Positions 57,188 to 64,000 of a stretch of 64,000 bases of DNA are shown here, piece by piece (within the stretch, counting starts at the first letter, position 1; each line of letters begins with the position of its first letter). The translations under genes were made by a program, and so were the position numbers. Under the pieces are notes generated by a model. It ran no database searches and was not told the origin of the DNA. It saw only the letters and a program-made list of their open reading frames with translations. Origin of the DNA: JAGWAJ01 sp026707615 (GTDB lineage: Bacteria; Acidobacteriota; Vicinamibacteria; Vicinamibacterales; UBA8438). The DNA is taken from the NCBI GenBank assembly GCA_965207595.1, contig CBDBMW010000010.1, forward strand, positions 62,001 to 126,000. Reading direction: 5' to 3'.

Positions 57188-57754
57188 CTAGAACGCCTCG
57201 AGGATGGAGCTGACGACGGTCGTCGCGAAGTCGGTTGCCATGCGCTCGACCGCGTTGCTCCGCTGTCCGAAGAACGCCGAAGCGTTGGAGACGTCGCCGG
57301 CCCCCGAGGCCACGTCGTACTCTTCGCTGAAGATGAGGCTGGTGTTGCTCCAGATCACCTCGTTCGTGGTCAGGTCGACGAACTCGATCGAGGCGGTGAG
57401 GGTCAGCACGTAGCGAGACGCCTGCTGCTCGGCGCTGAAGCTCGCCGGCTGGATGGTGATGTTGTTGATGCTCCCCGACAGGCGCGCCTGGGCGCCCGAC
57501 TCGTCCGTCTGCACGCGGTAGGAGCCCCGCCCGATGAACGCGGTTCGGACCTCCTGCGTGAGCAGCCGCTCGACCTCGAAGACCGGCGTCCGGTTCTCGA
57601 ACGTCGGAATGCCGATGGTCTCGATGTACTCGGGAAGGAACGAGCCGCGCCCCGCCAGCGTGTAGCCGCACGAGGTGCAAGCGAGCGCGAGCAGCAGGAC
57701 GACCGCCGCGCTCGGTGCCCGCCGGCCGGTCCGCGTCCTTGTCGTCTGTGGCAT
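57188..57754 (-). CDS. lptE: LPS-assembly lipoprotein LptE
   Basis: A 188-residue outer-membrane lipoprotein. A signal peptide ends at LACTSCGYTLAGRG, where the CGY Cys is the usual lipidation site of LptE, although the preceding residues fit the lipobox loosely. The mature part shows IETIGIPTFENRTPVFEVERLLTQEV and an R-x-x-x-Y-V-L-T-L repeat pattern typical of LptE. It plugs the LptD barrel for LPS insertion. It is the middle gene of leuS-lptE-holA, its ATG overlapping the leuS stop by one base. Confidence 0.9.
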   Translation of the reverse strand: MPQTTRTRTGRRAPSAAVVLLLALACTSCGYTLAGRGSFLPEYIETIGIPTFENRTPVFEVERLLTQEVRTAFIGRGSYRVQTDESGAQARLSGSINNITIQPASFSAEQQASRYVLTLTASIEFVDLTTNEVIWSNTSLIFSEEYDVASGAGDVSNASAFFGQRSNAVERMATDFATTVVSSILEAF

Positions 57755-60360
57755 CAGCGCGCTCCCGCCCGCTCCGCGGGCGCCGGTCGGGTCACGACGT
57801 TGACGAGGCGGCGCGGCACCAGGATGACGCGGACCACCTGCTGGCCGGACGTTCGGGCCTGCACGTGGGGATCGGCGAGCGCCAGGCGCCGCACCTCCGC
57901 CTCCGGCGTCTCCGCCGGCACGGTCAGGTGGGCACGCACCTTCCCGTTGACCTGCACCGGCAGCTCCACCTCATCCGCGCGCGCGATCTCGGGATCGAAC
58001 GCCGGCCAACCCGCCGCGGTGACCCCGCCCGCCTTCCCGATCGACTCCCAGAGCTCCTCGGCGAGATGCGGCGTGAACGGCGCCAGCATCCGGATCAGCG
58101 CCTCGACCGCCTCGCGCACCGCGCCGAGGGCTCCCGCCGGCGTCCCCGGGGCCGACACCGTCTCGTCCGGAGCGGCCGCGAACGGTCCGAGCCGCGTCCG
58201 CTCGCAGAAGGCGTAGGTTTCGTTGACCAGTTCCATGAGAGCGGAGACAGCGGTGTTGAGGTGCACCCGCGGGTCGAGATCGTCCGAGACCCGGCGGATG
58301 GTCTCGTGCGTCTTGCGCCGCAGCGCCCGTTCCGCCTCCCCGCGCTGCCGTGCGGATGCCGCGCCGCCGACTTCCGCCGCCTGGCCGGCGCCGGATGAGA
58401 ACGCCGCCGCGAACGGCATCACCAGGCGCCAGACGCGGCCGAGGAAGCGCGCGCTCCCCTCGAGCCCCGCGTCCGTCCACTCGATCTCCTTCTCCGGGGG
58501 GGCCACGAACATCTCGTAGAGCCGCAGGGCATCCGCGCCGTAGGTCGCGATCATCTCGTCCGGATCGACGACGTTCCCCTTGGATTTCGACATGACCGCG
58601 CCGTTGCGCAGCACCATGCCCTGGGTCAGCAGCCGCGTGAACGGCTCGTCGTGGGTCACGAGTCCGAGGTCCCGCATCACGCTGCACACGAAGCGCGAGT
58701 AGATGAGATGGAGGATGGCGTGCTCGACGCCTCCGATGTAGAAGTCCACCGGCGCCCAGTAGCGCACGGACTCCGGGCTGAACGGCGCGCCGTGGTTCTG
58801 CGGGTCGCAGAAGCGGTAGAAGTACCAGGAGGAGTCGACGAACGTGTCCATGGTGTCCGTCTCTCGCCGCGCCTCCCCCCCGCAGCTCGGACACCGCGCC
58901 GACACGAACTCCGGCACCTGCCCGAGCGGCGAGTCGCCGCGCCCCGTGAAGACCTCGACATCGGGAAGCACCACCGGGAGGTCCTCGTACGGCACCGGGC
59001 AGACCCCGCACGCGTCGCAGTAGACGATCGGGATCGGCGTCCCCCAGTAGCGCTGCCGGGAGATTCCCCAGTCCTTCAGGCGGTACTGGATCTCGCCGCG
59101 ACCGATGTCCCGGGCCTCCGCCGCACGCGTCATGGCCTTGACGGCCTCCGCGCTCGACAGTCCCGAGAACTCGCCCGACGCGACCGCCGTCCCCGGCGCC
59201 GCCGAGGCTTCCTCGAGCGTCTCCCCCGCCAGCTCCGGTCCTTCCTCCGGCTGAATCACCACCCGCACCGGGAGCCCGTACTTGCGCGCGAACTCGAAAT
59301 CGCGCTGGTCGTGGGCCGGCACGGCCATGATCGCGCCGGTCCCGTAGTCGGCCAGCACGAAGTTCGCGATCCAGATGGGAACCGCCTCGCCGGTGAACGG
59401 GTTGCGTGCCCGCCGCCCGGTATCGAAGCCCTCCTTCTCGAGCTGCCCGGTCAGGCGGGCCATGCGATCGAGGGCTCGGAACCGTCCGACGCGGTCTCGA
59501 AAGCCCTCGCGGTCGGAGCTTTCCGCCGCCAGCCGCTCGACGAGCGGATGCTCCGGCGCGAGCAGCACGAACGTGGCGCCGTGGATGGTGTCGATCCGCG
59601 TCGTGAAGACCTCGATCGCATCACCTGCGGCACCGTCCGATCCGTCGACGGCGAGAAGATCGAACCGGACCCGGGCCCCCTCCGATCGCCCAATCCAGTT
59701 CTGCTGCATCGTGAGCACCTTGCGGGGCCAGGACTCGAGCTTCCCGATGCGTTCGAGCAACTCCTCCGCGTAGTGCGTGATGCGCAGGAACCACTGCTCG
59801 AGCTCGCGCGCCTCCACCCCGGCCCCGCAGCGCCAGCACCCCTCGTCCACCACCTGCTCGTTGGCCAGCACGGTCCGGCAGTCGGGGCACCAGTTGACGG
59901 ACGAGCGCTTCCGATAGGCGAGGCCGCGCTCGTACATCTTCAGGAACAGCCACTGGTTCCAGCGGTAGTACTCGCGGTCGCACGTGGCGATCTCGCGCTC
60001 CCACGCATACCCGATGCCGAGGCGCTGGAGCTGGCTCTTCATGTGCGCGATGTTCGCGCGGGTCCAGCGTTCCGGATGCGACTCGTTCTTGATCGCCGCG
60101 TTCTCGGCCGGCATGCCGAACGCGTCCCAGCCGAACGGATGCAGCACGTTGCAGCCCTGCATCCGCTTCATGCGGGCGATCACGTCGCCGATCATGTAGT
60201 TGCGGACATGGCCGACGTGAGCGTGGCCGGACGGATAGGCGAACATCACGAGGCAGTAGTACTTGGGGCGGGTCGGGTCCTCGCTGACCTCGAACGCCCG
60301 CTCCTCGGACCACCGCCGCTGCCACTTCCGTTCGATGGCCTGCGGGTCGTAGTCGCGCAC
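57754..60360 (-). CDS. leuS: Leucyl-tRNA synthetase
   Basis: An 868-residue class I synthetase: YPSGHAHVGHVRNY (HIGH block), WCPDCRTVLANEQVVDEGCWRCG (zinc loop), an editing domain with TTRIDTIHGATFVLLAPEHPLV and TGAIMAVPAHDQRD, and GAVMSKSKGNVVDPDE (KMSKS block). Anticodon and C-terminal domains follow with VQVNGKVRAHLTVP. I set the start at GTG 60360 (VRDYDPQAIERKWQ); the frame continues upstream only as Arg/Pro-rich sequence through a palindromic repeat. First gene of leuS-lptE-holA. Confidence 0.96.
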   Translation of the reverse strand: MRDYDPQAIERKWQRRWSEERAFEVSEDPTRPKYYCLVMFAYPSGHAHVGHVRNYMIGDVIARMKRMQGCNVLHPFGWDAFGMPAENAAIKNESHPERWTRANIAHMKSQLQRLGIGYAWEREIATCDREYYRWNQWLFLKMYERGLAYRKRSSVNWCPDCRTVLANEQVVDEGCWRCGAGVEARELEQWFLRITHYAEELLERIGKLESWPRKVLTMQQNWIGRSEGARVRFDLLAVDGSDGAAGDAIEVFTTRIDTIHGATFVLLAPEHPLVERLAAESSDREGFRDRVGRFRALDRMARLTGQLEKEGFDTGRRARNPFTGEAVPIWIANFVLADYGTGAIMAVPAHDQRDFEFARKYGLPVRVVIQPEEGPELAGETLEEASAAPGTAVASGEFSGLSSAEAVKAMTRAAEARDIGRGEIQYRLKDWGISRQRYWGTPIPIVYCDACGVCPVPYEDLPVVLPDVEVFTGRGDSPLGQVPEFVSARCPSCGGEARRETDTMDTFVDSSWYFYRFCDPQNHGAPFSPESVRYWAPVDFYIGGVEHAILHLIYSRFVCSVMRDLGLVTHDEPFTRLLTQGMVLRNGAVMSKSKGNVVDPDEMIATYGADALRLYEMFVAPPEKEIEWTDAGLEGSARFLGRVWRLVMPFAAAFSSGAGQAAEVGGAASARQRGEAERALRRKTHETIRRVSDDLDPRVHLNTAVSALMELVNETYAFCERTRLGPFAAAPDETVSAPGTPAGALGAVREAVEALIRMLAPFTPHLAEELWESIGKAGGVTAAGWPAFDPEIARADEVELPVQVNGKVRAHLTVPAETPEAEVRRLALADPHVQARTSGQQVVRVILVPRRLVNVVTRPAPAERAGAR

Positions 60361-60421
60361 TGGATCGGTAGCGCCGCCGAACCCGTCGCGGGCTCCGTGT
60401 TCGGCCCCAGCCCCCACCGGT

Positions 60422-60479
60422 CCAGGAGCTTGCGCCGCAGGGCTCACGACCGTTGCGTTTCTGCGGCGCAAGCTCCTGG
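60422..60479. repeat. Palindromic repeat, copy 2
   Basis: A perfect 19-bp inverted repeat: CCAGGAGCTTGCGCCGCAG at 60422-60440 and its complement at 60461-60479, around a 20-nt core. It is homologous in reverse orientation to the copy at 14141: the arms are identical over AGGAGCTTGCGCCGC and the core reads AGAAACGCAACGG in both with small changes. It lies between leuS and the HDAC-family gene, neither of which it interrupts. Confidence 0.8.
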
Positions 60480-60514
60480 CGGCGCCGGAGCGGCGCCGGC
60501 GTGCCGCCGTCAAC

Positions 60515-61549
60515 TCATAGTGTAGGCCAAAAGGCCCGGAGCGCCGGCCGGACGGCCGCCAGGGCCGCCTCCGCCGCGGGGCTGGCTCCCTCCACGCCGG
60601 GGATTGCCCCGGGGGGTGCGCCCGCGGCCACCTCCAGGGTGCCTTCCAGGCAGGCTCCGAGGGCGGCGAGGTCGTAGCCCCCTTCCGTGACGACGGCCAG
60701 CCGCCCGCGGCATACGCGCTCCGCAACCGCGCGCAGGCGGCGGTCGAGCGTGGCGAACCCGCCGGTGGTCAGGCGCATCCCACCCAGTGGATCGTCCGCG
60801 TGCGCGTCGTACCCCGCCGACAGCACGATCAGCTCGGGCTCGTAGGCCGCCAGGATCGGCACGGCCACTTCGCGAAAGACGCGATCGAGGTCCGCGTCGC
60901 CGGCGCCCGCCGCGAGCGGGATGTTGACCGTGAAGCCCGCCCCGTCGCCGCGCCCGACGTCGTCCGCCGCCCCCGTGCCGGGATAGAACGGGTACTGGTG
61001 CGTGGACAGGTAGAGCACCCGCGGATCGTCGTAGAAGATCCACTGCGTGCCGTTGCCGTGATGCACGTCGTAGTCGACGACGGCGACCCGTTCGAGCCCC
61101 CGGTCGAGGGCGTGGGCCGCGGCGACGGCCGCGTTGTTGTAGAGGCAGAAGCCCATGGCCCGTTCCCGCTCCGCGTGGTGACCGGGAGGCCGGACCAGAG
61201 CCAGCGCAATCGCGTCGCGGTCGAGGGCGTGATCGACCGCCGCGAGCGCCGCCCCGGCCGCGAGACGGGCCACCGCCTCCGACTCCGGCGCGGCGTACGT
61301 GTCGGGGTCGAGGCGCACCCGGCGGCCGGCCGTCGCGCCTATCGATCGGACGTAGGGAGCCGCGTGCACCCGCTCGAGGGCGGCATCCGTTGCCGGGGCG
61401 GGTTCGACGGTGCGGCCGCCGTCGGCCTGCCAGCGCGAGACGACCGCCGTCATCACCTGCGCCCGATCCGGACGCTCCGGATGTCCGGCCGGCGTCGCGT
61501 GATCGCGGAAGCGCTCCGACCCGATCACCAGCACGTCTTCCCTCGCCAC
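60515..61549 (-). CDS. Histone deacetylase family protein (AcuC-like)
   Basis: A 344-residue arginase/deacetylase-fold enzyme. Active-site blocks: ALVRPPGHHAE (His pair), GFCLYNNAAVAAAHA, VVDYDVHHGNGTQ (zinc Asp and His), and SAGYDAHADDPLGG (zinc Asp). Members remove acetyl groups from proteins or polyamines; AcuC-type enzymes regulate acetyl-CoA synthetase, present here at 2675 but far away. It is the last gene of a minus-strand run with the acyltransferase (15-base gap), ETF-QO and etfA. Confidence 0.92.
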   Translation of the reverse strand: MAREDVLVIGSERFRDHATPAGHPERPDRAQVMTAVVSRWQADGGRTVEPAPATDAALERVHAAPYVRSIGATAGRRVRLDPDTYAAPESEAVARLAAGAALAAVDHALDRDAIALALVRPPGHHAERERAMGFCLYNNAAVAAAHALDRGLERVAVVDYDVHHGNGTQWIFYDDPRVLYLSTHQYPFYPGTGAADDVGRGDGAGFTVNIPLAAGAGDADLDRVFREVAVPILAAYEPELIVLSAGYDAHADDPLGGMRLTTGGFATLDRRLRAVAERVCRGRLAVVTEGGYDLAALGACLEGTLEVAAGAPPGAIPGVEGASPAAEAALAAVRPALRAFWPTL

Positions 61550-61564
61550 TTCGGCCCCCTTGTC

Positions 61565-62251
61565 TCAGGCGTCCCGGCCGATCAGCGCCAGCGCACGGCG
61601 CGTGGCGCCGTGCAACGCCCGCTCGAGCTCCCGCCTCGTCGTCTCGATCCGCTCCTCGCTCGCCGGCGGCGCGGGAATGGGTTGCCCCACGACGATCGCG
61701 GCGCGGGCGAACGGCTTCGGAACCTGCGCCCGATCCCAGCTCCGTACGGTCCAGCACGGGGACGCCTCGATGTGGAACGGCAGAATCGGCTGCCCCGTCA
61801 GCCGCGCCAGCCAGACGGCCCCCGGCTGCACCGACCGCGCCGGGCCGCGAGGGCCGTCGACGGTGAACGCGGCGGGACGCCCGGCCTGCATGTCCCGCCG
61901 GAGCTGGACCAGGGCCCGGCGACCGTCGCGGGAGGTGGATCCCCGGGCCGTGCCGTACCCGAACCGCTCGATGATGCGCGCGATCCACTCGCCGTCGAAG
62001 TTCGCGCTGGTCATGACGACGATGCCGCGCCGCCGCCAGAAGTAGGTTGCCGCGAGGATGCGCCCGTGCCAGAAGGCGAAGATCGGCGGCTCGCCCGCTC
62101 GTTCGAGCGCCTCGTAGTGTTCGTAGCCGCGGACCGTCCAGCGCAGCGTCCGTCCGAGCAGGGCGACGGTCGGATAGCCGGCGGCCGCAATGGCCGCAGC
62201 CTGCGCTCGCTGGCTGCGCGTCAGCCGCGTCGCGGCGGCCGGCGGCCTCAC
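61565..62251 (-). CDS. DUF374 lysophospholipid acyltransferase family protein
   Basis: A 228-residue protein of the LPLAT/DUF374 type: IFAFWHGRILAATYF (catalytic His), MTSANFDGEWIARIIERFGYG, GSTSRDGRRALVQLRRDM, TVDGPRGPARSVQPGAVWLA and LPFHIEASPCW. It likely transfers an acyl chain onto a lipid A-like or lysophospholipid acceptor at the inner membrane. The GTG start at 62251 overlaps the TGA of ETF-QO (GTGA), which supports coupling and this start. Confidence 0.88.
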   Translation of the reverse strand: MRPPAAATRLTRSQRAQAAAIAAAGYPTVALLGRTLRWTVRGYEHYEALERAGEPPIFAFWHGRILAATYFWRRRGIVVMTSANFDGEWIARIIERFGYGTARGSTSRDGRRALVQLRRDMQAGRPAAFTVDGPRGPARSVQPGAVWLARLTGQPILPFHIEASPCWTVRSWDRAQVPKPFARAAIVVGQPIPAPPASEERIETTRRELERALHGATRRALALIGRDA

Positions 62252-63864
62252 ATGCCTTCGTAGCGGGGGCCGCCGCCCCCCTCGGGCGGGACCCAGTCGA
62301 TGATCTGATACGGGTCCATGATGTCGCACGTCTTGCAGTGGACGCAGTTCGACGCGTTGATCTGCAGCCGCTTGCCGTCCGCCCCGGCGTCCACCATCTC
62401 GTAGACGGCGGCCGGACAGAAGCGCGTGCACGGATTGCCGTACTCCTCGCGGCAGCGCGTCCGGCACACGTCCGTATCCTGGACGAGCAGGTGCGACGGC
62501 TGGTCCTCGTCGTGCCGCGTGCCGGAATAGTGCACGTTGGTCAGCTTGTCGAACGTCAGCCGGCGATCGACCGGCACGGCGGCGGCCGCGACCGAGCGTT
62601 CTGCGCGGACGCGCTGCATCCTCTCGTGACCGGGGTGCGCCGGCATCGGATCGCGGATCCACCAGCCGCCGGTCACCAGCGACAGGCCGGAGTAGAGGAG
62701 CCCGGGCAGGAGTCCGCCCGCGAAGGCCTGGTGCACGTTGCGCACCGGATGGAGCTCGCGCCGGATCGGACCCGACTCGACGAGCGCGGCGTACCGGGCG
62801 AGACGTTCGGCCGACGTGTCCCGGGCCTCCAGGGCCTCGAGGGCGGCATCCGCGGCGGCGATGCCGCTCTGCATTGCGAGGTGAATGCCCTTGAGCCGCA
62901 TCGAGTTCAGGAAGCCGGCGGCATCGCCGACGATCAGGGCGCCGTCGACGTGGGAGCGCGGAATCGCGTGCCAGCCTCCCTCCGGCAGGGCCTTCGCTCC
63001 GTAGCGGACCATCTCGCCGCCGGCCAGCAGGCCGGCCACGAGAGGGTGGCGCTTGAAACGCTGGAACGCGGAGTGCGGGTCGAACCCGGGGTCGCGGTAG
63101 TCGAGCCCGGCGACGAAGCCGACCGACAGGGCGCCGCCGGGGAGCGCGTAGAGGAACCCGCCCCCGAACTGCTCGTGCGGCAGCGGATACCCCATGGTGT
63201 GGATGACGGCCCCGGCCGGCAGGCGGCCGGAAGGCACCTCCCACAGCTCCTTGATCCCGACCGCGTACACCTGGGGCAGCCGTCCCTCGTCGAGCCGGAA
63301 GCGTTCGACGAGGGACTTCGTCAGGTTGCCGCGCACCCCGTCGGCCAGCACGGTTACCTGGGCGCGGATGTCGACCCCCGGCTCGAACGTCGCCTTGCGG
63401 TTCCCGTCGCGGTCGATGCCGCGGTCCCCGGTGCGGACCCCGACCACGCGGTCCCCCTCGTACAGGAGCTCGGCCCCGGAGAACCCCGCGAAGAGGTCGA
63501 CGCCGGCCGCCTCGACCTGCCCGGCCAGCCAGCGCACGAGGCGGTTGAGCGAGATGACGTAGTTGCCGTGATTGCGGAGCGGGGGCGGCGTGACGGGAAA
63601 CGGAATCCGGCGGCGCTCGGTCAGGAAGTAGATGCGGTCCTCGGTGACCGGGACTTCGACCGGCGCCCCGCGCGACCGCCAGTCCGGCATCAGATCGGTC
63701 AGCGCCGACGGGTCGAGCACCGCCCCCGACAGCATGTGGGCGCCTGCTTCGCGCGACTTCTCGAGCACGGCGACGACCGGCGGGTCGCCGCCCGGGCCCC
63801 GGTGGCGCGTGGCAAGGCGGTAGGCCGCGGCGAGGCCGGCGGGTCCCCCCCCGACGATCAGCAC
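62248..63864 (-). CDS. Electron transfer flavoprotein-ubiquinone oxidoreductase
   Basis: A 538-residue ETF-QO: FAD loop LIVGGGPAGLAAAYRL, the GD-type second FAD motif ALIVGDAAGFLNSMRLKGIHLA, membrane-associated YSGLSLVTGG and the C-terminal 4Fe-4S domain with CRTRCREEYGNPCTRFCPA and NASNCVHCKTCDIMDP. It passes electrons from ETF to quinone. GTG 63864 cuts close to the first FAD strand. The frame is open back to CTG 63891, which lies five bases after GGGGGAG and restores the DVDVLIVGGG strand, so CTG may be the true start. It is translationally adjacent to etfA. Confidence 0.92.
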   Translation of the reverse strand: MLIVGGGPAGLAAAYRLATRHRGPGGDPPVVAVLEKSREAGAHMLSGAVLDPSALTDLMPDWRSRGAPVEVPVTEDRIYFLTERRRIPFPVTPPPLRNHGNYVISLNRLVRWLAGQVEAAGVDLFAGFSGAELLYEGDRVVGVRTGDRGIDRDGNRKATFEPGVDIRAQVTVLADGVRGNLTKSLVERFRLDEGRLPQVYAVGIKELWEVPSGRLPAGAVIHTMGYPLPHEQFGGGFLYALPGGALSVGFVAGLDYRDPGFDPHSAFQRFKRHPLVAGLLAGGEMVRYGAKALPEGGWHAIPRSHVDGALIVGDAAGFLNSMRLKGIHLAMQSGIAAADAALEALEARDTSAERLARYAALVESGPIRRELHPVRNVHQAFAGGLLPGLLYSGLSLVTGGWWIRDPMPAHPGHERMQRVRAERSVAAAAVPVDRRLTFDKLTNVHYSGTRHDEDQPSHLLVQDTDVCRTRCREEYGNPCTRFCPAAVYEMVDAGADGKRLQINASNCVHCKTCDIMDPYQIIDWVPPEGGGGPRYEGM

Positions 63865-63892
63865 GTCGACGTCGAGCGTCTCGCGGTCCAGC

Positions 63893-64000
63893 TCACTCCC
63901 CCAGCGCCGCCACCAGGGCCGGCACGACCTCGAACAGGTCGCCGACGATGCCGTAGTCGGCGACCTCGAAGATCGGGGCGTCGGCGTCCTTGTTGACGGC
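63893..64000 (-). CDS. etfA: Electron transfer flavoprotein alpha subunit (C-terminal fragment, cut by window edge)
   Basis: Thirty-five terminal residues, AVNKDADAPIFEVADYGIVG and DLFEVVPALVAALGE, the highly conserved FAD-binding tail of EtfA, followed by TGA. The rest of the gene lies beyond the window. It is the upstream partner of ETF-QO, and an etfB gene is expected outside. Confidence 0.9.
   Translation of the reverse strand, partial: AVNKDADAPIFEVADYGIVGDLFEVVPALVAALGE

Noticed and set aside
60361..60726. Extended leuS N-terminus
   Set aside because: The extra segment is low-complexity, crosses the palindromic repeat and lacks leuS similarity; GTG 60360 starts the conserved YDPQAIE region.

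Overview
This is a 64 kb, high-GC, gene-dense chromosomal window with about 50 supportable protein genes. I see no tRNA, rRNA or CRISPR array. Gene content suggests a Gram-negative, aerobic heterotroph: an LPS-assembly lipoprotein (LptE), secreted lipoproteins, ETF with ETF:ubiquinone oxidoreductase, and glyoxylate-shunt malate synthase. The many secreted PQQ-propeller, M28 peptidase and cytochrome/copper proteins, plus a large DUF349 protein, resemble Acidobacteriota (Vicinamibacteria-like). That placement is inference from gene style, not a phylogenetic result.

Layout: (1) 1-5.8 kb: acetate and C2 metabolism (malate synthase G, a GNAT, acetyl-CoA synthetase), a small helical protein and exonuclease III. 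(2) 5.8-14.1 kb: exported and membrane proteins: a carboxymuconolactone-decarboxylase-like lipoprotein, a radical SAM protein with its SPASM-like domain at the wrong end, a PDZ-like protein, a HupE/UreJ-like protein, a DUF6787-like protein and two translationally coupled PQQ-type beta-propellers. (3) 14.1-15.9 kb: an IS1182-like insertion sequence beside a palindromic repeat whose arms match the IS ends. The same repeat recurs at 60.4 kb, with partial copies at 41.0 and 53.85 kb. (4) 16-23.5 kb: a thioredoxin-like protein, a small membrane coiled coil, an M28-PDZ peptidase and a full-length Lhr helicase. (5) 23.6-28.1 kb: a convergent signalling island with hybrid kinase-Hpt, receiver-HATPase, receiver-like PP2C phosphatase and STAS protein. 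This is every part of a phosphorelay feeding a partner switch, but no sigma factor is adjacent.

(6) 28.1-38.7 kb: an orphan molybdopterin hydroxylase large subunit, a 1231-aa DUF349 protein with seven 81-bp repeats, two tandem secreted cyclophilins, and an ACP-AMP ligase-PlsC fusion of 931 aa. (7) 38.7-44.3 kb: a minus-strand run (PLP trans-sulfuration enzyme, GNAT, methyltransferase, zinc alcohol dehydrogenase), a MATE transporter and a divergent Nudix CoA pyrophosphatase. (8) 44.4-50.4 kb: topoisomerase IV subunits A and B separated by an AGCS sodium/amino-acid symporter. (9) 50.5-53.5 kb: secreted proteins, including a c-type cytochrome fused to a copper type II monooxygenase-like region. 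(10) 53.5-60.4 kb: HtpG, ribosomal protein S20 and a leuS-lptE-holA operon. (11) 60.5-64 kb: a minus-strand operon of etfA (cut by the window edge), ETF-QO, a DUF374 acyltransferase and an HDAC-family deacetylase.

The most unusual items are the rearranged radical SAM protein, the complete partner-switching island, the three-domain acyl-activation/transfer fusion, the cytochrome-monooxygenase fusion, and the repeat family that shares its sequence with IS termini and often supplies or abuts a TAG stop codon.
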